DNA of 64,000 nucleotides from Lumnitzera littorea (GCA_024138015.1 JAMXBB010000012.1:16540634-16604633); one strand, 5' to 3'. Positions 1-11,805 are shown, counted from the first letter of the stretch. Made by a program: numbers and translations. The notes: generated by a model not told the origin, from the sequence alone.

Positions 1-543
1 TAAGGGCAAGCTAAGGATTTAAGGAGGGGTTGGGTGCGACTACAAAAATTTTGGGAATGGGAGACATGACAATTAGCTGCTTCCAGTTGGCTCTAGCTGT
101 CACAACAAAATTACAATGCAGAGGGTGACCAGACGATAAACGGGTAAGCCCACCTAGTTGTTGTAAAATGAGTTTTCAATTCAACGTGTATATTATTTTG
201 GTGGGAGTGAATGCACTAACGATTACCAATTTACCAACCACAATTGAACTCTAGCTTGGCAAAAAACAAATCAAAAGAGCATTAGTATAAGCTAAGCTAA
301 CAATGTTTAATCTAAACATTTAATCACTTTGATTAGGAACCGAGGCTTCAATGAAATCTACACCGATGATTAATAAGCTTACACATTTAAAAATGAAATT
401 TGCATTGTTTGGTGATTTCAATCAATTCATTGTTATAGTCTTTATCTTGTATAAGTAGGAACCTACTTCCAATGATTTAACTGCCTCTGTTGGTTAGACA
501 TGATATCTAGTATCAATTAGTGCATTCATTAATGAGAATGCAT
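1..543. other. AT-rich intergenic DNA
   Basis: I see no coding region, RNA gene or recognisable transposon terminus here. The short minus-strand reading frame overlapping its right end has no recognisable domain and lies mostly in the tandem duplication that follows. Confidence 0.5.
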
Positions 544-1197
544 GTGAATCATCAACACAAGTAAAATATATGAACCATAGAGTCCATAGAGAGAAAGTAG
601 GCATACTTAGCTTAAAGAGATATTTAGTGCTTTTTTTGTTTTTTTCTCTATCTAACAACTCGAGGGTGGAAGGATTTGAATCTAATTTTCTCATTGAAAC
701 ATAAATATTCATACTACTAAATTATAATGGCCTGACATATTTAGTAACATTAAGATAGGCATATCCCCTTAATCATCCTTCATGTTGCTCCTCCTTACTT
801 AATTTGGTAAAAAAAATCTTGATTATGGAGTCTTTTCATGTGAAGGAGGCATTTAAATCAAGTCTAAAATGCTCCAATTTTCATGTGAATCATAAACACA
901 AGGCAAATACACAAACCATGGACTCCTCAAAATAGAAAGTAGGGATAATTAGCTTAAAGAGATACTTAGTCCCATTTTTTTCTCACACCAATAGTATTAC
1001 ATGTTACAACTTGAAGGAGAGGGATACAATTTCGGTTTATCATGTTAGAAAACCAATATTTATGCCAATCAACATAAGATGAACTTATCCCCCCCTAATC
1101 TTCCTTAATGTAGCTCCACCTTAATTTGATAAAAGTTCTCAATTACGAAAGCTTTTAAGTATAGGAGGTATTTATATCAAGTCTAAAATACACCTAC
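544..1197. repeat. Degenerate tandem duplication, period about 341 bp
   Basis: Two head-to-tail copies can be aligned by eye: about 544-884 and 885-1197. Both contain, in order, a GTGAATCAT-AACACAAG stretch, a GAAAGTAGG...TTAGCTTAAAGAGATA block followed by a T-run, an AACATAAGAT/AACATTAAGAT block, and a closing ATCAAGTCTAAAAT. Substitutions and small indels are frequent, so the duplication is old. It has no coding content and its origin is unknown. Confidence 0.7.
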
Positions 1198-1329
1198 TTA
1201 GAAGATTGCATTTGACTACCACAGAGATTCACTAGAACAAAGTTCGTCAAAATGGTACATTTGCATGAGGAAAGACCTTGGTTTAAATCTTACCTAGCAA
1301 GATTGAAGTATTTAAGAATGAGTAAAGTT

Positions 1330-1613
1330 TGTTAGAGTATTAATTATTTAGTTTTGTTAGTCAGCTATTAGCTGTTAGTTAGCTAGAGTTAGTTAGTTTA
1401 CCAGACTTAGTTCAATAGTTAGTTAGTTTACTTTGCGGCAATTGTATATAAGGGTGAGCTTGTACTTTATTTTCAATTGAATGAATTACACTTTTTTCTT
1501 CAACTTTTCCTTCTTCCATACACAATCTCTTTAACCTTTCTTTCTCTCTCGTATTCACATAGCTCGGATTCACTTACACATACAACATAGTAGCTAATCT
1601 AAGACACTTTACA
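1330..1613 (+). repeat. Copia 5' LTR
   Basis: It begins TGTTAGAGTATTAATTA, a typical copia LTR start, and ends in ACA just before a primer-binding-site match. A TATA-like TGTATATAAG lies near 1445, followed by a pyrimidine-rich stretch, consistent with a short 284-bp plant copia LTR. The 3' partner is absent, so the ends rest on the TG/CA rule and on the primer site. Confidence 0.75.
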
Positions 1614-1625
1614 CAGTATCAGAGC
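1614..1625 (+). promoter_or_regulatory. Copia primer-binding site (initiator tRNA-Met type)
   Basis: CAGTATCAGAGC matches the common plant copia primer site TGGTATCAGAGC except at the first two bases. It lies directly after the LTR and 17 bases before the gag ATG at 1642. Confidence 0.75.
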
Positions 1626-1641
1626 ATTCCAATTGTTTAGG

Positions 1642-2535
1642 ATGAGTTCCTCACCATTAGACGAAGTGAATTCACCTTATTACATTCATCATTTAGACTC
1701 TTAAAATTCTATTGCGACTACACCAGTTTTATTCGGCCTTAACTACAATACTTAGAGTAGGTCATTCTTATTAGCTCTTTCCATTCGTAATAAAGTAGGC
1801 TTTGTTGATGGCTCTATTCCAGTACCTGTAACTACTAATAAGCTATATTCTATTTGGAGTCACTATAATAACTTGATCATTGTGTAGTTGTTGTAATTAG
1901 TTTCATCTTCGATTGCCTCAATAGTGATTTATATGCACTTAGCCAAAGACATTTGGGACAAGCTAAAGGTACGATTTTCTCAACCTGATGATACAAAGAT
2001 ATGTCAGCTATATCACATGTTAAGCAATATCATTAAAGGCTCCTGTAGTGTGGATGAATATTTTACTAAACTAAGTATTATTTAGGAAGAACTAAGGAAT
2101 TATAGACCTCTTTCGCATTGTTCTTGTGGCTCATGTGATCAGAAGTGTTTTAACCAATTTGTGGATGTGGCTAAAAAAGATTGCGTTTTCAAATTTCTAA
2201 ATGGTTTGAATGAGAGTTTTTCTACACTCAAGTCACAAATTTTAGTATCGAAACCTTTTCCTAACCTAAATGAAGTATACAATTTAGTAATCAAGGATGA
2301 GTTCCAACGTGCTAATTGCCTTAAGGATCTATTTTCAAATGACACTTCTGTTATGGTAAGTGTTGGTGATAGTGGATCACAGGGAAAAAGTGAAATTGTT
2401 TGCAATTACTGTAAAAAGAGAGGACATTTGAAGGATAAGTGTTATAAATTGATAGGATTTTCTCCACATTTTAGAAGCAACAACTTTACTAAACAACGTG
2501 TATCTGGCTTGAATCGTATTGTTTTGGGCAGTTAA
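1642..2535 (+). pseudogene. Copia gag remnant with CCHC zinc knuckle
   Basis: This is the nucleocapsid part of the copia polyprotein, which would package element RNA in virus-like particles. The ATG at 1642 opens a product with the N-terminal signature of plant copia Gag (NSPYYIHH..., then LNYNT-stop-SRS where the family has NTWSRS). The middle is a UBN2-type Gag domain with stops. The clearest open stretch runs 2161-2535 and holds a perfect C-X2-C-X4-H-X4-C knuckle at 2401-2442 (CNYCKKRGHLKDKC). Several stops replace expected Trp or Gln codons. It cannot encode a full Gag. Confidence 0.85.
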
Positions 2536-2779
2536 ACAAAAGGTGTATTATGTGACCAAGAACAGTTGCAAACCTTTAGTAGTGCTGGTTCTATTTCTTC
2601 AAAATCTGATAATGATGATCTAGGAGGAATTAATTTAACAAAGGACCAATTTATCAATTTGCTATCATTGTTGAATACTTTTGATTTACAAAATACTAAT
2701 ATTGCCTTAGAAGTGTCTTCTTCTTCTTCTTGTCCCGTTTCAATTCCATAGGACATTAATGAAGGAGTTGCTTCAATGA

Positions 2780-4190
2780 GTTATAAGGTAGGTATTGTGC
2801 AAAATTCTTCTTGTGCATGAAGTCATGTTGTTAGTTAGATTTTAGATTATGGAGCTACTAATCATATGATCAGTCCATTGGATCTCTTTCATACCTATGA
2901 GTCTCTAAAGGATAGATATGTTATGTCACCTAATGGACAACAAATTGTAGTTACTCATATTGGAACTGTGGTTTTATCTCCACAACTTGTTTTACATGGA
3001 GTTTTATTTCTTCCTTCATTTCAGTATAACCTTATTTCAATTGCAAGGTTACTATAAGATAATGACTGTTCTGTTGTTTTCACAAATGGCGTTGTTGTGG
3101 TTTAAGATGATTTCAATCAGAGAATGATTAGGCGAGCTAAGTTCAGAAATGGATTATATTTGCTAGAACAAGCAGTTAGTGTTCAAAGGCAAGTTACAGG
3201 ACTTTCTTGTTTAGGTGCTTTTGTTTCACATGTATTAGCACACTTACCCAAAACTTTCGATCTTTGGCATTTTCGTTGTGAACATCCTTCTCATAAACGC
3301 TTGAACATATCAATCAGATGGATAAGTTAGTTTATTGTAAGAAGTTTGATTGTATGATTTGCCCTTTAGCTAAACAGAAGCATCTAGAGTTTCCTATACA
3401 TACTAGGAATACTGTAGCTGCCTTTAAACCGATTCATTTAGATATCTAAGGTCCTTATGCCACACTTACTATTGATGGTCATAAGTTTTTTCTTACAATA
3501 GTAGATGATTTTACAAGGGTTACTTGGGTGGATTTGTTGCAATCAAAACATGATGTTGCTATGATTGTTCTAACCTTCTTCCATATGGTAAATATACAGT
3601 TTAGTTCTCACATTAAGATCATATGTAGTGATAATGGAAAGGAATTTGCCTTGACATAATTTTATTCATCTAAAGGAATCATACATCAAACTTCTTGTGT
3701 TGAAACTCCCTAACAGAATGGGATTGTTGAGCGAAAACATCAACATCTACTCACAATAGCACATTCTCTTTTATTTTAGTCTTCATTGCCACTTTGCTTT
3801 TGGGGTAATGCAATACTAATAGCAACATATCTAGTTAATCAATTACCTACTAATGTTTTAGAAGGAAAATCTCTATATCAGTTGTTATTTGGACAAACTC
3901 CTTATTCTCATCTTCATGTTTTTAGTTCTTTATGCTTTGGTTCTACTCCTGCTAGACATCATTCAAGTTTTGGCCATGTATACATCCTTGTGTTTTTGTT
4001 GGATATCCAACAAAAGTAAAGGTTTATAAGTTGTTTGATTTAGTATCTCATAAATACTTGATATTGCGAGATGTTCATTTCTTTGAACACATTTTTCCAT
4101 ATCAATTAAGTTCTCAAGTATAAGTTGATTTACCTTTTGCATCAGTCCCATTACCATCTGCTGAGACCACAAGTTACGTAGAGCATCTTT
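2780..4190 (+). pseudogene. Copia protease and integrase remnant
   Basis: The aspartic protease motif lies at 2839-2865 and reads ILDYGATNHM, where the family has ILDSGATDHM: the catalytic Asp (2845-2847) remains but the following Ser is Tyr. A GAG_pre-integrase segment (LWHFRCEHPSHKR) follows near 3260-3300. The integrase core has its first Asp at 3441-3443, the second in CSDNGKEF at 3630-3632 and the Glu in NGIVERKHQ at 3729-3731. Stops interrupt all parts, including TAA at 3447-3449 in LDI-stop-GPY (Trp expected) and TAA at 3711-3713 in P-stop-QNG (Gln expected). Homology continues as the integrase C-terminal region to about 4190. Confidence 0.88.
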
Positions 4191-4469
4191 TCTCTTTGTT
4201 CCCCGAAACATCTAAGATTATTGGCAATGATCCTATTACTAGGGATTCTATAGCCACTATACCAGAACACATTGAACTTGTTAAGAGAAGTTGTAGAAAG
4301 CATAGATCTCCTTCTTATCTTACAGACTGTTGTGTTAGTCTTCTCACCAAACAAAACAGTGCTGATGTTGCTACATCTTTCTTTACTAATCATCCGCTTA
4401 CTAGAGTGCTTTCATATGATTCTCTTTCTAATTCATTTCAGGCTTTTAATGTGCATCTATCTCAGTGTA

Positions 4470-4900
4470 AAGAACCTTCTTCTTTTGAAAAGGCTAGATA
4501 CATAAAATCTTGGTGTAAAGCAATGGATGAAGAGCTTGAAGCATTGGTTGCTAATAACACTTAGACAATAGTACCTTTACCACTTGGAAAACACACTATT
4601 GGATGCAAGTGGGTTTACAAATACAAAACTAAAGTTGATGGGTCTATTGATAGGTATAAGGCTCATCTTGTGGCTAAAGGCTATAGTCAAAACGAGGGAT
4701 TTGATTACATAGAAACATTTAGTTTAGTAATCAAGCATACTATAACGAGGTTATTCTTTTGTTTGGCAGCCACATGAAATTAGCATGTGCATCAAATGGA
4801 TGTGCACAATGCCTTCCTTAATGGTGATCTTTGTGAAGCAGTATATACGGAAATTCCTCCTAGATTGTTTGTTCAATAGCAATCTAGTTCTGGGGTTTGG
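4470..4900 (+). pseudogene. Copia reverse transcriptase, N-terminal half (interrupted)
   Basis: This is the start of an RVT_2 domain. The sequence reads WCKAMDEELEAL, then IGCKWVYKYKTKVDGSI, RYKAHLVAKGYSQ and MDVHNAFLNGDL, all landmark blocks of copia RT; the Asp of MDVHNAF is the first catalytic Asp. There is a TAG in NT-stop-TI where Trp is usual, and a frameshift in the LAA block near 4770. It ends at the TTTGG target site of the inserted LTR, and the other half starts at 7940. Removing the insert and one TTTGG copy leaves the two halves in the same frame. Confidence 0.9.
4896..4900. repeat. Target site duplication TTTGG, left copy
   Basis: TTTGG lies directly before the TGTAAGCCCC start of the inserted LTR. 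An identical copy at 7940-7944 follows its end. The duplicated bases are part of copia RT codons. Confidence 0.9.
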
Positions 4901-5453
4901 TGTAAGCCCCACAACTAGCCATTCGAGGTTTCGATCGGTTAAAAGACTTGATCAAACATAAATTATAAAGTAAAGCTAAAAATATTAGTAAAAATGACCA
5001 TGTAAGTTTGAATTTACGAAAATAAGCAATAAAATAAAAGACTATAAAAATTCCAAATTTTAAGTATATAATTCGTCATTTATTGAAAATGCGTAAAATG
5101 CATTTCGATAATTAACGAATCGTTAGAGATAAATTATATGTATACTAAAAATCATAAAATAACCTAAATAATATTTAGGAATATTTATTTGTACTATATA
5201 TGAATTTACATGTAGGTATAAATACGCGTAATTACTTAAAATACGTGAAATGTGCTAAAATAATACAAAATACTTAAAGAAAATTCATAATTAATTAAGG
5301 AAAAATCAGGAATGATCCAGAATTGGGTTGTGGCAGTTGGGAAAAATAAGAAAAAAAATTAACCAATTAAATTAGAACAATACAAAAGCAAAAAATTAAG
5401 GGATAAGGCAATTATCTTGTTCAATTTAATGCATAATAATTACCCTAAAACTC

Positions 5454-5460
5454 TATAAAT
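5454..5460 (+). promoter_or_regulatory. TATA box of solo LTR copy i
   Basis: TATAAAT stands about 550 bases into the LTR. A TATA element at a comparable place occurs in copy ii (TATAAATA, 52823-52830) and copy iii (TATAAAAA, 54623-54630), each followed by an A-rich leader and a GC-rich patch. The shared position supports a core promoter. Confidence 0.6.
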
Positions 5461-7060
5461 AACAAGAAAAATTTGGAAGCTCATTTGGATAGTTAGAAAT
5501 TATATAAAATTTGGGAGAGGTGAAAATTGAGAGAAAAATTCGAGTTAGAAAAAAAAATAAGAAAAACTGTGCAATTAAGGCTTTTAAAGAAACCCACACC
5601 AGACGAGCAGCTAGGAGTGGACTGCCACCATCACCACACGGTGGTGGCAGCGCCCAGACCAGCCGACAAGGCCACGGCGGCCGGCGGTGGCTGGAGCCAT
5701 CTAGATTGGTAAGTTCGATTTCCAGCCCGATTCTTGTGTAATTTTGTAAAAATAGTAAATATTCTTAGAAAATTGTGAATTTTGTTATTCTGGAATATTT
5801 TTGTATGTAATTTTTAGGAAAAATATTATTTTGGGGAAAATATGTCCCATAATATATGGTCCTTAAGAAATCATACAAAACCAAGCATATTTCGGTTTAA
5901 AAATAAATGACCTTAGGAGTGTAGTTTTGAGCCCAAAATTTTTGTGTAGATTACTTAGATGATATGAAACAATGCTATGAAGCCCGTTTTCAAAAATTAA
6001 TTTTCAAAATTTTTAGATAATTTTTAGGCCCTAAAATGAGGCATAAAATGGGTAATTTAGGGTTAATTAAGTAACTAAATGGTTAATTACTAATTTAATG
6101 AATAAGTACATGTTTTAGGATGTTGAAATCTGATGGAGTATGATACTCGTAGCATTTAGGTAGTTAGATGTAATTATTAGGTTAATTATGTAGTAAATAA
6201 GTAATAGGGAAAAATAGTAAATTTTAAGTTAATTTTGTAAATTAGGATAAGTAGGAGTAAAATCTGATTTAGGATGAATTTAGACATTTTGAAATGATAA
6301 TTGATGTTTAGAGATGATAATTAGAGTAATAAAAAAATTAAAAGTGTATTATATACATAATATGTGATAATATATAATATGTAATTATTAAAAATATAAT
6401 AAATAGAAAATATTATAATAAAAATTGATATTATGATAATAATAAAAATGTACAATAACTCTAATAGGAAACTTGATGTAATTAGATGAAAAATATAAAA
6501 ATGTCTCACATCAGGAGTAAATTCGGTATATTAATAAGGATATAAGTGTACCGGGTAGAATAAAATACTAATTAAAGGTAATGATGGTATTTAGGAGATC
6601 AAGAAGTAATGTGGTTAATTTCATATTATGAGTTGAAACAAATTTCTAGGGTTCGAGTATAAAACAATACTTAGAAATCGAACTAAAACCTAATTTAGAA
6701 ATCGATGTAGAAACCGAACCAGAACCTAACCCCAAACCTAGAATAATTGTAAAAGACTTAAGACCTAAATAACTAGGCATATTAAACCCTAAACAAAACA
6801 TAACAATAAGCATTATAGGATAAAATGAACCTATAATAGTTATATGAAAAACTGAAACCACGTTTGTGTTATGGGGATAATCGGCGATAGCCTGAGCAAG
6901 TCGGACCTCGAGTGAGTGAGCGAGGAGTTGAGGTAAGTTGGGATTAATACGATGCTGTATTTTGGAAGCTTAAGATTATGCTTAGTTGTGCTTGATTATG
7001 GTGATACTATGATTCTATTTGTTGCTCTGGCATGTATTGTATGATTTGTATGAAATGATT

Positions 7061-7570
7061 GATCACCCTAAACTGGACTTAATCAAATATACGACCAGTA
7101 ATCATAATCGGATATGCATGGCAACCCATTAGGGGAACTTAGGACTCTTCAGCCAAATACGGACCCCTTCGAAAGGGATAGCGCAGGATTATATAATGGT
7201 CCCTTCTTCATCCTTAGCCGAACTAAGTGACAGGAGAGGAGGTCGCGGCGAGGGTGAAGTCAGTGGTTCAAAGGTAGTCGCGGAAGGAGCGAGGTCTCTA
7301 TTGCACAAGCCTAGGTTTGGTCGTGAGCTGTTGCATTAATGGCAACTCTTCAACTCGGATTAGAGCAGGCATAATTTCTCTAATCTCACGACGGGCCAGA
7401 CAACGTCGTGCGATGGTATTTGCTTGCACATGCATTACACCTAATAAGTTGATTGAAAACCTTATTGTGTTTATGGTATAGTTTTAAGTCCTCCATTTTA
7501 ACTTACTGAGTTGTGGTTGCTCACATCCCTATAGACATCATGCAGGTGCTAGCTAAGAAACGACAAGCAA
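7061..7570 (+). repeat. Conserved block of the long-LTR family (copy i)
   Basis: The segment runs from GATCACCCTAAAC through a CCCATTAGGGGAA box, the CGAACTAAGTGACAGG box, a GTTCAAAGGTAGTCG box and CTTACTGAG to CATGCAG/GTGCT at 7541-7550. The same boxes in the same order occur in copy iii (56434-56910), in copy ii (53703-53876 joined to 57387-57700), and partly in copy iv (about 17400-17870). The LTRs are far more diverged outside it. Its function is unknown; U3/R signals or a 3' splice site are possible. Confidence 0.75.
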
Positions 7571-7939
7571 CTACTCTGAAGCTAGCAACTATTGGATCCT
7601 GGGGAGTGAGGAAAAACATTGAAGAATAAACACATATTTTTAAGGTTTAAGCTTTTACTTTAGAATTTTTCATTTTTAAATAATGTAATAACTAGGAAAT
7701 ATATTACGGAGAATTATTGTAAACTTTAATTGCAATAACTGAATTATAGTGTATATATATATCTCCTCACTTTCTTAGGCAAATAATTTATTTAAATTAC
7801 AAACTGTTTACTTCAAAGCGGGTTAGTCGTGGACGCCTTATATAGATCAGGTTTAAGATAGCAGTTGTAAAGCCAACTTCTATCTTATGATGGTTTACAC
7901 GGCAGGGCTGTTATGACTCTGCCGCTTCGGGGCGTGATA

Positions 7940-8480
7940 TTTGGTTTACTTGCAACCTTAACAAATCTCTTTACGGGTTAAAGCAAGCATCTGGGCAATA
8001 GAATGCCAAGCTTACTCGGTCCTTACTAACCTATGGTTTCATTCAATCATATTGTGATTACTCACTGTTTGTTAAGGGAACAGGTGATGATTTACTCGTG
8101 GTTCTTATATACATCGATGACATAGCAATAGCTAGCAAGAGAGTTGAGTTTATTGATCATTTCAAAGCTTACATGCATACACAGTTCAAAATCAAGGTTA
8201 TTGATTCCCTCAAATATTTTATTGGGCTTGAACTTACGTGATTGTTGCAAGGATTAATGTTGTCACAAAGAAAGTTCACACTTGATCTTCTAAGTGATAT
8301 TGGATTTCTTCATGCCAAGGCACTTTCGACACTAATAATGGTGAATCATAAGCTCTCTCAACATAATAATTCTGATCCGATTGATTCTTCATGATACAAA
8401 AAGGTGATTGGTAAACTTCTATTTCTGTGATTACACGACTAAACATTACTTATACAGTAAATGTTCTGAGTTAATTCATG
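7940..8480 (+). pseudogene. Copia reverse transcriptase, C-terminal half
   Basis: The RT resumes directly after the solo LTR: KSLYGLKQAS, then LVVLIYIDDIAIA with the two catalytic Asp codons at 8116-8121, and SLKYFIGLEL. A TAG at 7999-8001 lies in Q-stop-NAK, where the family has QWNAK. Around 8400 the GKLLY block is followed by a frameshifted TITRLNITYTVN stretch, after which similarity is lost. RNase H is missing, so the element was truncated or deleted here. Confidence 0.88.
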
Positions 8481-9565
8481 GAGAATCAAGATTATGCTAT
8501 ATTAAGCTTCATTTCATCTATCGATTGATTAAACGATTTAATAGATGTCATAAAAAATTCATCTTTTCCATTGATGTTTATAATAATCTGATGATTGAGG
8601 ATAAACTAAAAATTTATAAATAGATGTTTTTTCTCCTTAGTTCGAAACATCCAAAAGATTGAGATAGATGTCACCGTAAAATTTATAAAAGTTTATTTGC
8701 TAGTATATGTTTATAGAAATTGATGGCCGAGAAAGGTGCATTGAATCATAAGAACCATTAAACTGAATAAATCAGATTGATCTCCTCATCCTCACCATTG
8801 TTATATTTTATTATTCTATCTTTAGCTTATTATGAATGCGTCCCTCTGCCTCCCCCACGCAACAACCCAACTAACCAAATCATATGTTTTTAAGCACCCC
8901 TTTTTTCTACTGGGCCAATAAGGTTTTCTTGCTGTCCATTATATTTTGATCATTTATCTACAGCTCATACTATGGAACTATTATTTTTACTAAACGACTA
9001 TTATAATAAAAAAAAAAATCGTCTTGGTTCAAGCCTGAAAGTTTGCAGCCGTTTTTCCATCAAAGAACCATGTCTTATTAAATATTTGTTTTGTTATTGA
9101 TTTATTTTTTTTTTATCCCAATATGAAAAATTCCCAACCAGAGTTTTGAATTTCGTTTTTCCTTTGAACATTTTTAGGATTAATACCGTCCATTTTTTGG
9201 TGAAAATTTGTTCGCTCTTGGACTGGATTTTTGGATCTTGGTTTGTTTAATTAGTACTATATGCTTGTATTTTGCAAGATTCTTTAATGAATAAAATCAT
9301 GCATTTTAGGGAAAAAAATTATTTTGATCACATAGACTCCTAGTTAGTCATAAAATTATGTTAGCTCGTGACGTATTAGTTACATCGTAACTAAAAAATA
9401 ATTAGCTAAATATTATCACGAAGCAAAAGAACACACGTAAGTAAATCTAAACTTTCACCGCAACATTCAATACTTAGAAAATTCTAAAAGCAAAGTACTG
9501 TTTCGGAACCTACATTAAACCTAAAATACAAGTTTTATATTTAATGGTATAAAAATCTATTCACA
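8481..9565. other. AT-rich intergenic DNA
   Basis: No coding homology, LTR ends or RNA gene is recognised. The segment is full of A/T runs and is probably decayed repeat DNA. The plus-strand frame at 8408-8623 is a shadow over the broken copia end and has no domain of its own beyond that. Confidence 0.4.
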
Positions 9566-10153
9566 GTATATTATAAATGTATCTTTGAAATTCTAAAATC
9601 AACCTTATACTAAGTTCCCAAATTATGGTACTGAACTTTGTTGCAATTTATAGATAATTAATTTTTTTATTTTTTATACTTTTTTTTAATCATAAAAATT
9701 CATGTTTAGTGTTTCACACAATAAGCATTGTATGAGAGGATTGTTCTATTTTATTCTTTTTATATTGTGCTGTTAATTCTACTTGAATTGTTCAATTCTA
9801 CTAATTAACCCAAATTGTTTAATTATACTAATCAAACGCCGCCTAAAAGGTGGAGAAATTGGTTTGTATATTGACAAAGTTAGTGGACAAAAAGTCTTTG
9901 AGGAAGTGGTACTAACACAACATAAAATAAGTATATTTTTGAAATTCTAGAAATAACCTTATACTAGGTTCTCAAATAACAGTATCAAGTTTTATTGCAA
10001 TTTATAAATAATTAAAAATTTTAAATTGTAAAAATTCATGTTCAATATTACTTAATCAAATATGATACAATTGAATTGTACTGTTCTATTCTCTTTATAC
10101 TGTGTTATTTAATTCTACTAATCAAGCAATATTTAAAGGATGGAGAAATTGTA
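9566..10153. repeat. Diverged tandem duplication, period about 360 bp
   Basis: Two copies align by eye: 9570-9862 and about 9930-10153. Shared blocks include TTTGAAATTCTA, ACCTTATACTA, TTGCAATTTATA-ATAATTA, AAAAATTCATGTT, ACTGTTCTATT or TTGTTCTATT, and AAAGG-TGGAGAAATTG at the ends. The second copy is shorter by internal deletions. No reading frame is associated with it. Confidence 0.65.
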
Positions 10154-11805
10154 AACTCTAATCACAAAATCTAGCTTTTCATAAGCTAAATATAGGCATA
10201 TGGTAAGGAGAAAATTAGCTGTCGAAACGAATTTATAGAAACATCTACTTTCTAAATGAAATTCTGCTGTTTCAGTGACTATACAACCCTTCAAAATCTC
10301 ATCCAACGTAACTCGTCAACCATCCCAAAGGACGCACACAGGTCTTCAACTTCAAATTGTCTATTGATTTTTTTCTTTTCCCCTTTTTCCCTCAACTAAT
10401 GAAAACTAGTCAAGTGTCACATTGATTATTAATTTTTGACCAACTATTGCTTCACTTCTCTAAATGACATTTAAAAAACAAAAAGGAGTGACCATAGACT
10501 TCTCTGAACACCAATTATAGTTGTAGCCGCACTCTAGAAGTCCCCCATGACCAAAATTATTTCCACTACGGCTAAGCCAATCCACTAATGAAAATTATTA
10601 CAGGAATCTAATGCGCATGGAAGGGTTAATTTCAAGAATTTGTTATTTCGACTTGCTCTCATTAAATTTTTCTTTATTTGTGTCATTTGCCTACACAATA
10701 ATTCAAGTGATTTGGTTTTCAAAGTTTATGAAGTTTTCATCTTTATCGGTTTATTAACTACTGTATAATATAGAGTTTTGTACTGATATTTTACTTTCCA
10801 GTAGTTTAGTTATCACCTGCGTTTGAGTAGTATACGTAACTTAACCATGATATATAAAAGAATAGATCAATTTCTCTATTTCATACGTCGAATAACAGAT
10901 ATACGTCAATCATTTTCCTCGGCAAGCTTCATTTTTTGCACATCTTTTACATTAGTAATTCTAAACTTGAGTTAGAAATAAATATTTTAGATAGTTATTA
11001 TCAAGTTTATTCATCAAACTTGAAATTGGTTTCAAAGCTGTCCATTTATTAGGTGGATGCCAGCAAATTAAGCCCCTAAAGGAGTCATTAAATAATTTAC
11101 TCCACATGTTGTACATGTGGTGTGTTACTTGTAATCAGGGTTAAACATATGCTATTAGTAATAGTAGTAGTAATAGTGGTAGTTTCTAAAAAAAACCATT
11201 GCCATTAGTAGTTATATACTAAGTGTACACATATAGGCATGTACAATCTAATAAATCTTTCTCCAACAAACCATTTCTCCGTACTTTAAAAAGACTAATA
11301 TTGTGATACATCTCATAGTATATATGTTACGTCATAGTTGGATCAAAAGAATGGCTAGATTGCACAATTGCGTCCATCTTAACAACTCAAAAACGTTTTC
11401 AAAATTTATTATAGTTTATATCAAACTTGAAATACTTCAGTCAAATTAAAAATAATAATTAATTAATAAAATTTATTTAAATCATATCAATATAAAACGC
11501 ATCATAGTAAGGGACAATTTTAATTTATAAATTTTCAAGTAACTTTAGGCTTCTTTTAAACTTTTATCTTATGAAATCAATATCTAATTAAGGTTTTCGA
11601 TAATATTTTTTCATAACTTTTATTATACGTAAACATAAAATGAAATAATATTTTTTACAAATAAAGTATAAATCTTTACTAATAAACTATATTTTTTTAT
11701 ATTTTAATATTTATCCTATTTTCTTAATAATTTTTATTCTTTTATTCTCATTTTAATTATATTTTTTGACAAATTTTTATAAATTACCACCCTAAATTTT
11801 AAAAT
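10154..11805. other. AT-rich intergenic DNA
   Basis: I find no gene, transposon end or RNA in this stretch. Simple runs such as TAGTAATAGTAGTAGTAATAG near 11155-11175 are the only local structure. Confidence 0.4.

Larger units (their letters stand above)
4901..7939 (+). mobile_element. Solo LTR (copy i) of a long-LTR family, inside the copia RT
   Basis: This 3,039-bp unit starts TGTAAGCCCC and ends GGGGCGTGATA, imperfect inverted ends of the TGTCACGCCCC/GGGGCGTGACA type common in plant LTRs. It is flanked by TTTGG on both sides and has no gag-pol inside, so it is a solo LTR. It carries a TATA box (5454-5460), a short GC-rich patch (about 5595-5710) with a GTAAGT donor-like site at 5709-5714, and a block conserved in the other family members (about 7061-7545). 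Direction is taken from the TATA box and the other copies. The long LTR suggests a gypsy lineage, but no internal region is present to prove it. Confidence 0.9.
1330..8480 (+). mobile_element. Decayed Ty1/copia retrotransposon, 3'-truncated, split by a solo LTR
   Basis: The order is 5' LTR, methionine-tRNA-type primer site, gag with zinc knuckle, protease, integrase and RVT_2-type reverse transcriptase. This gag-PR-IN-RT order is diagnostic of copia. The element is interrupted at 4901-7939 by a long solo LTR with its target duplication, and RT resumes at 7940. After the YIDD box and the conserved GKLLY region near 8410, homology fades at about 8480. No RNase H, polypurine tract or second copy of the 1330-1613 LTR is found downstream. 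Every domain has stops and frameshifts, so the copy is dead. Confidence 0.9.

Noticed and set aside
5511..5741. 76-codon ORF in solo LTR copy i
   Set aside because: It spans the GC patch but lacks recognisable similarity; kept only as part of the leader observation.
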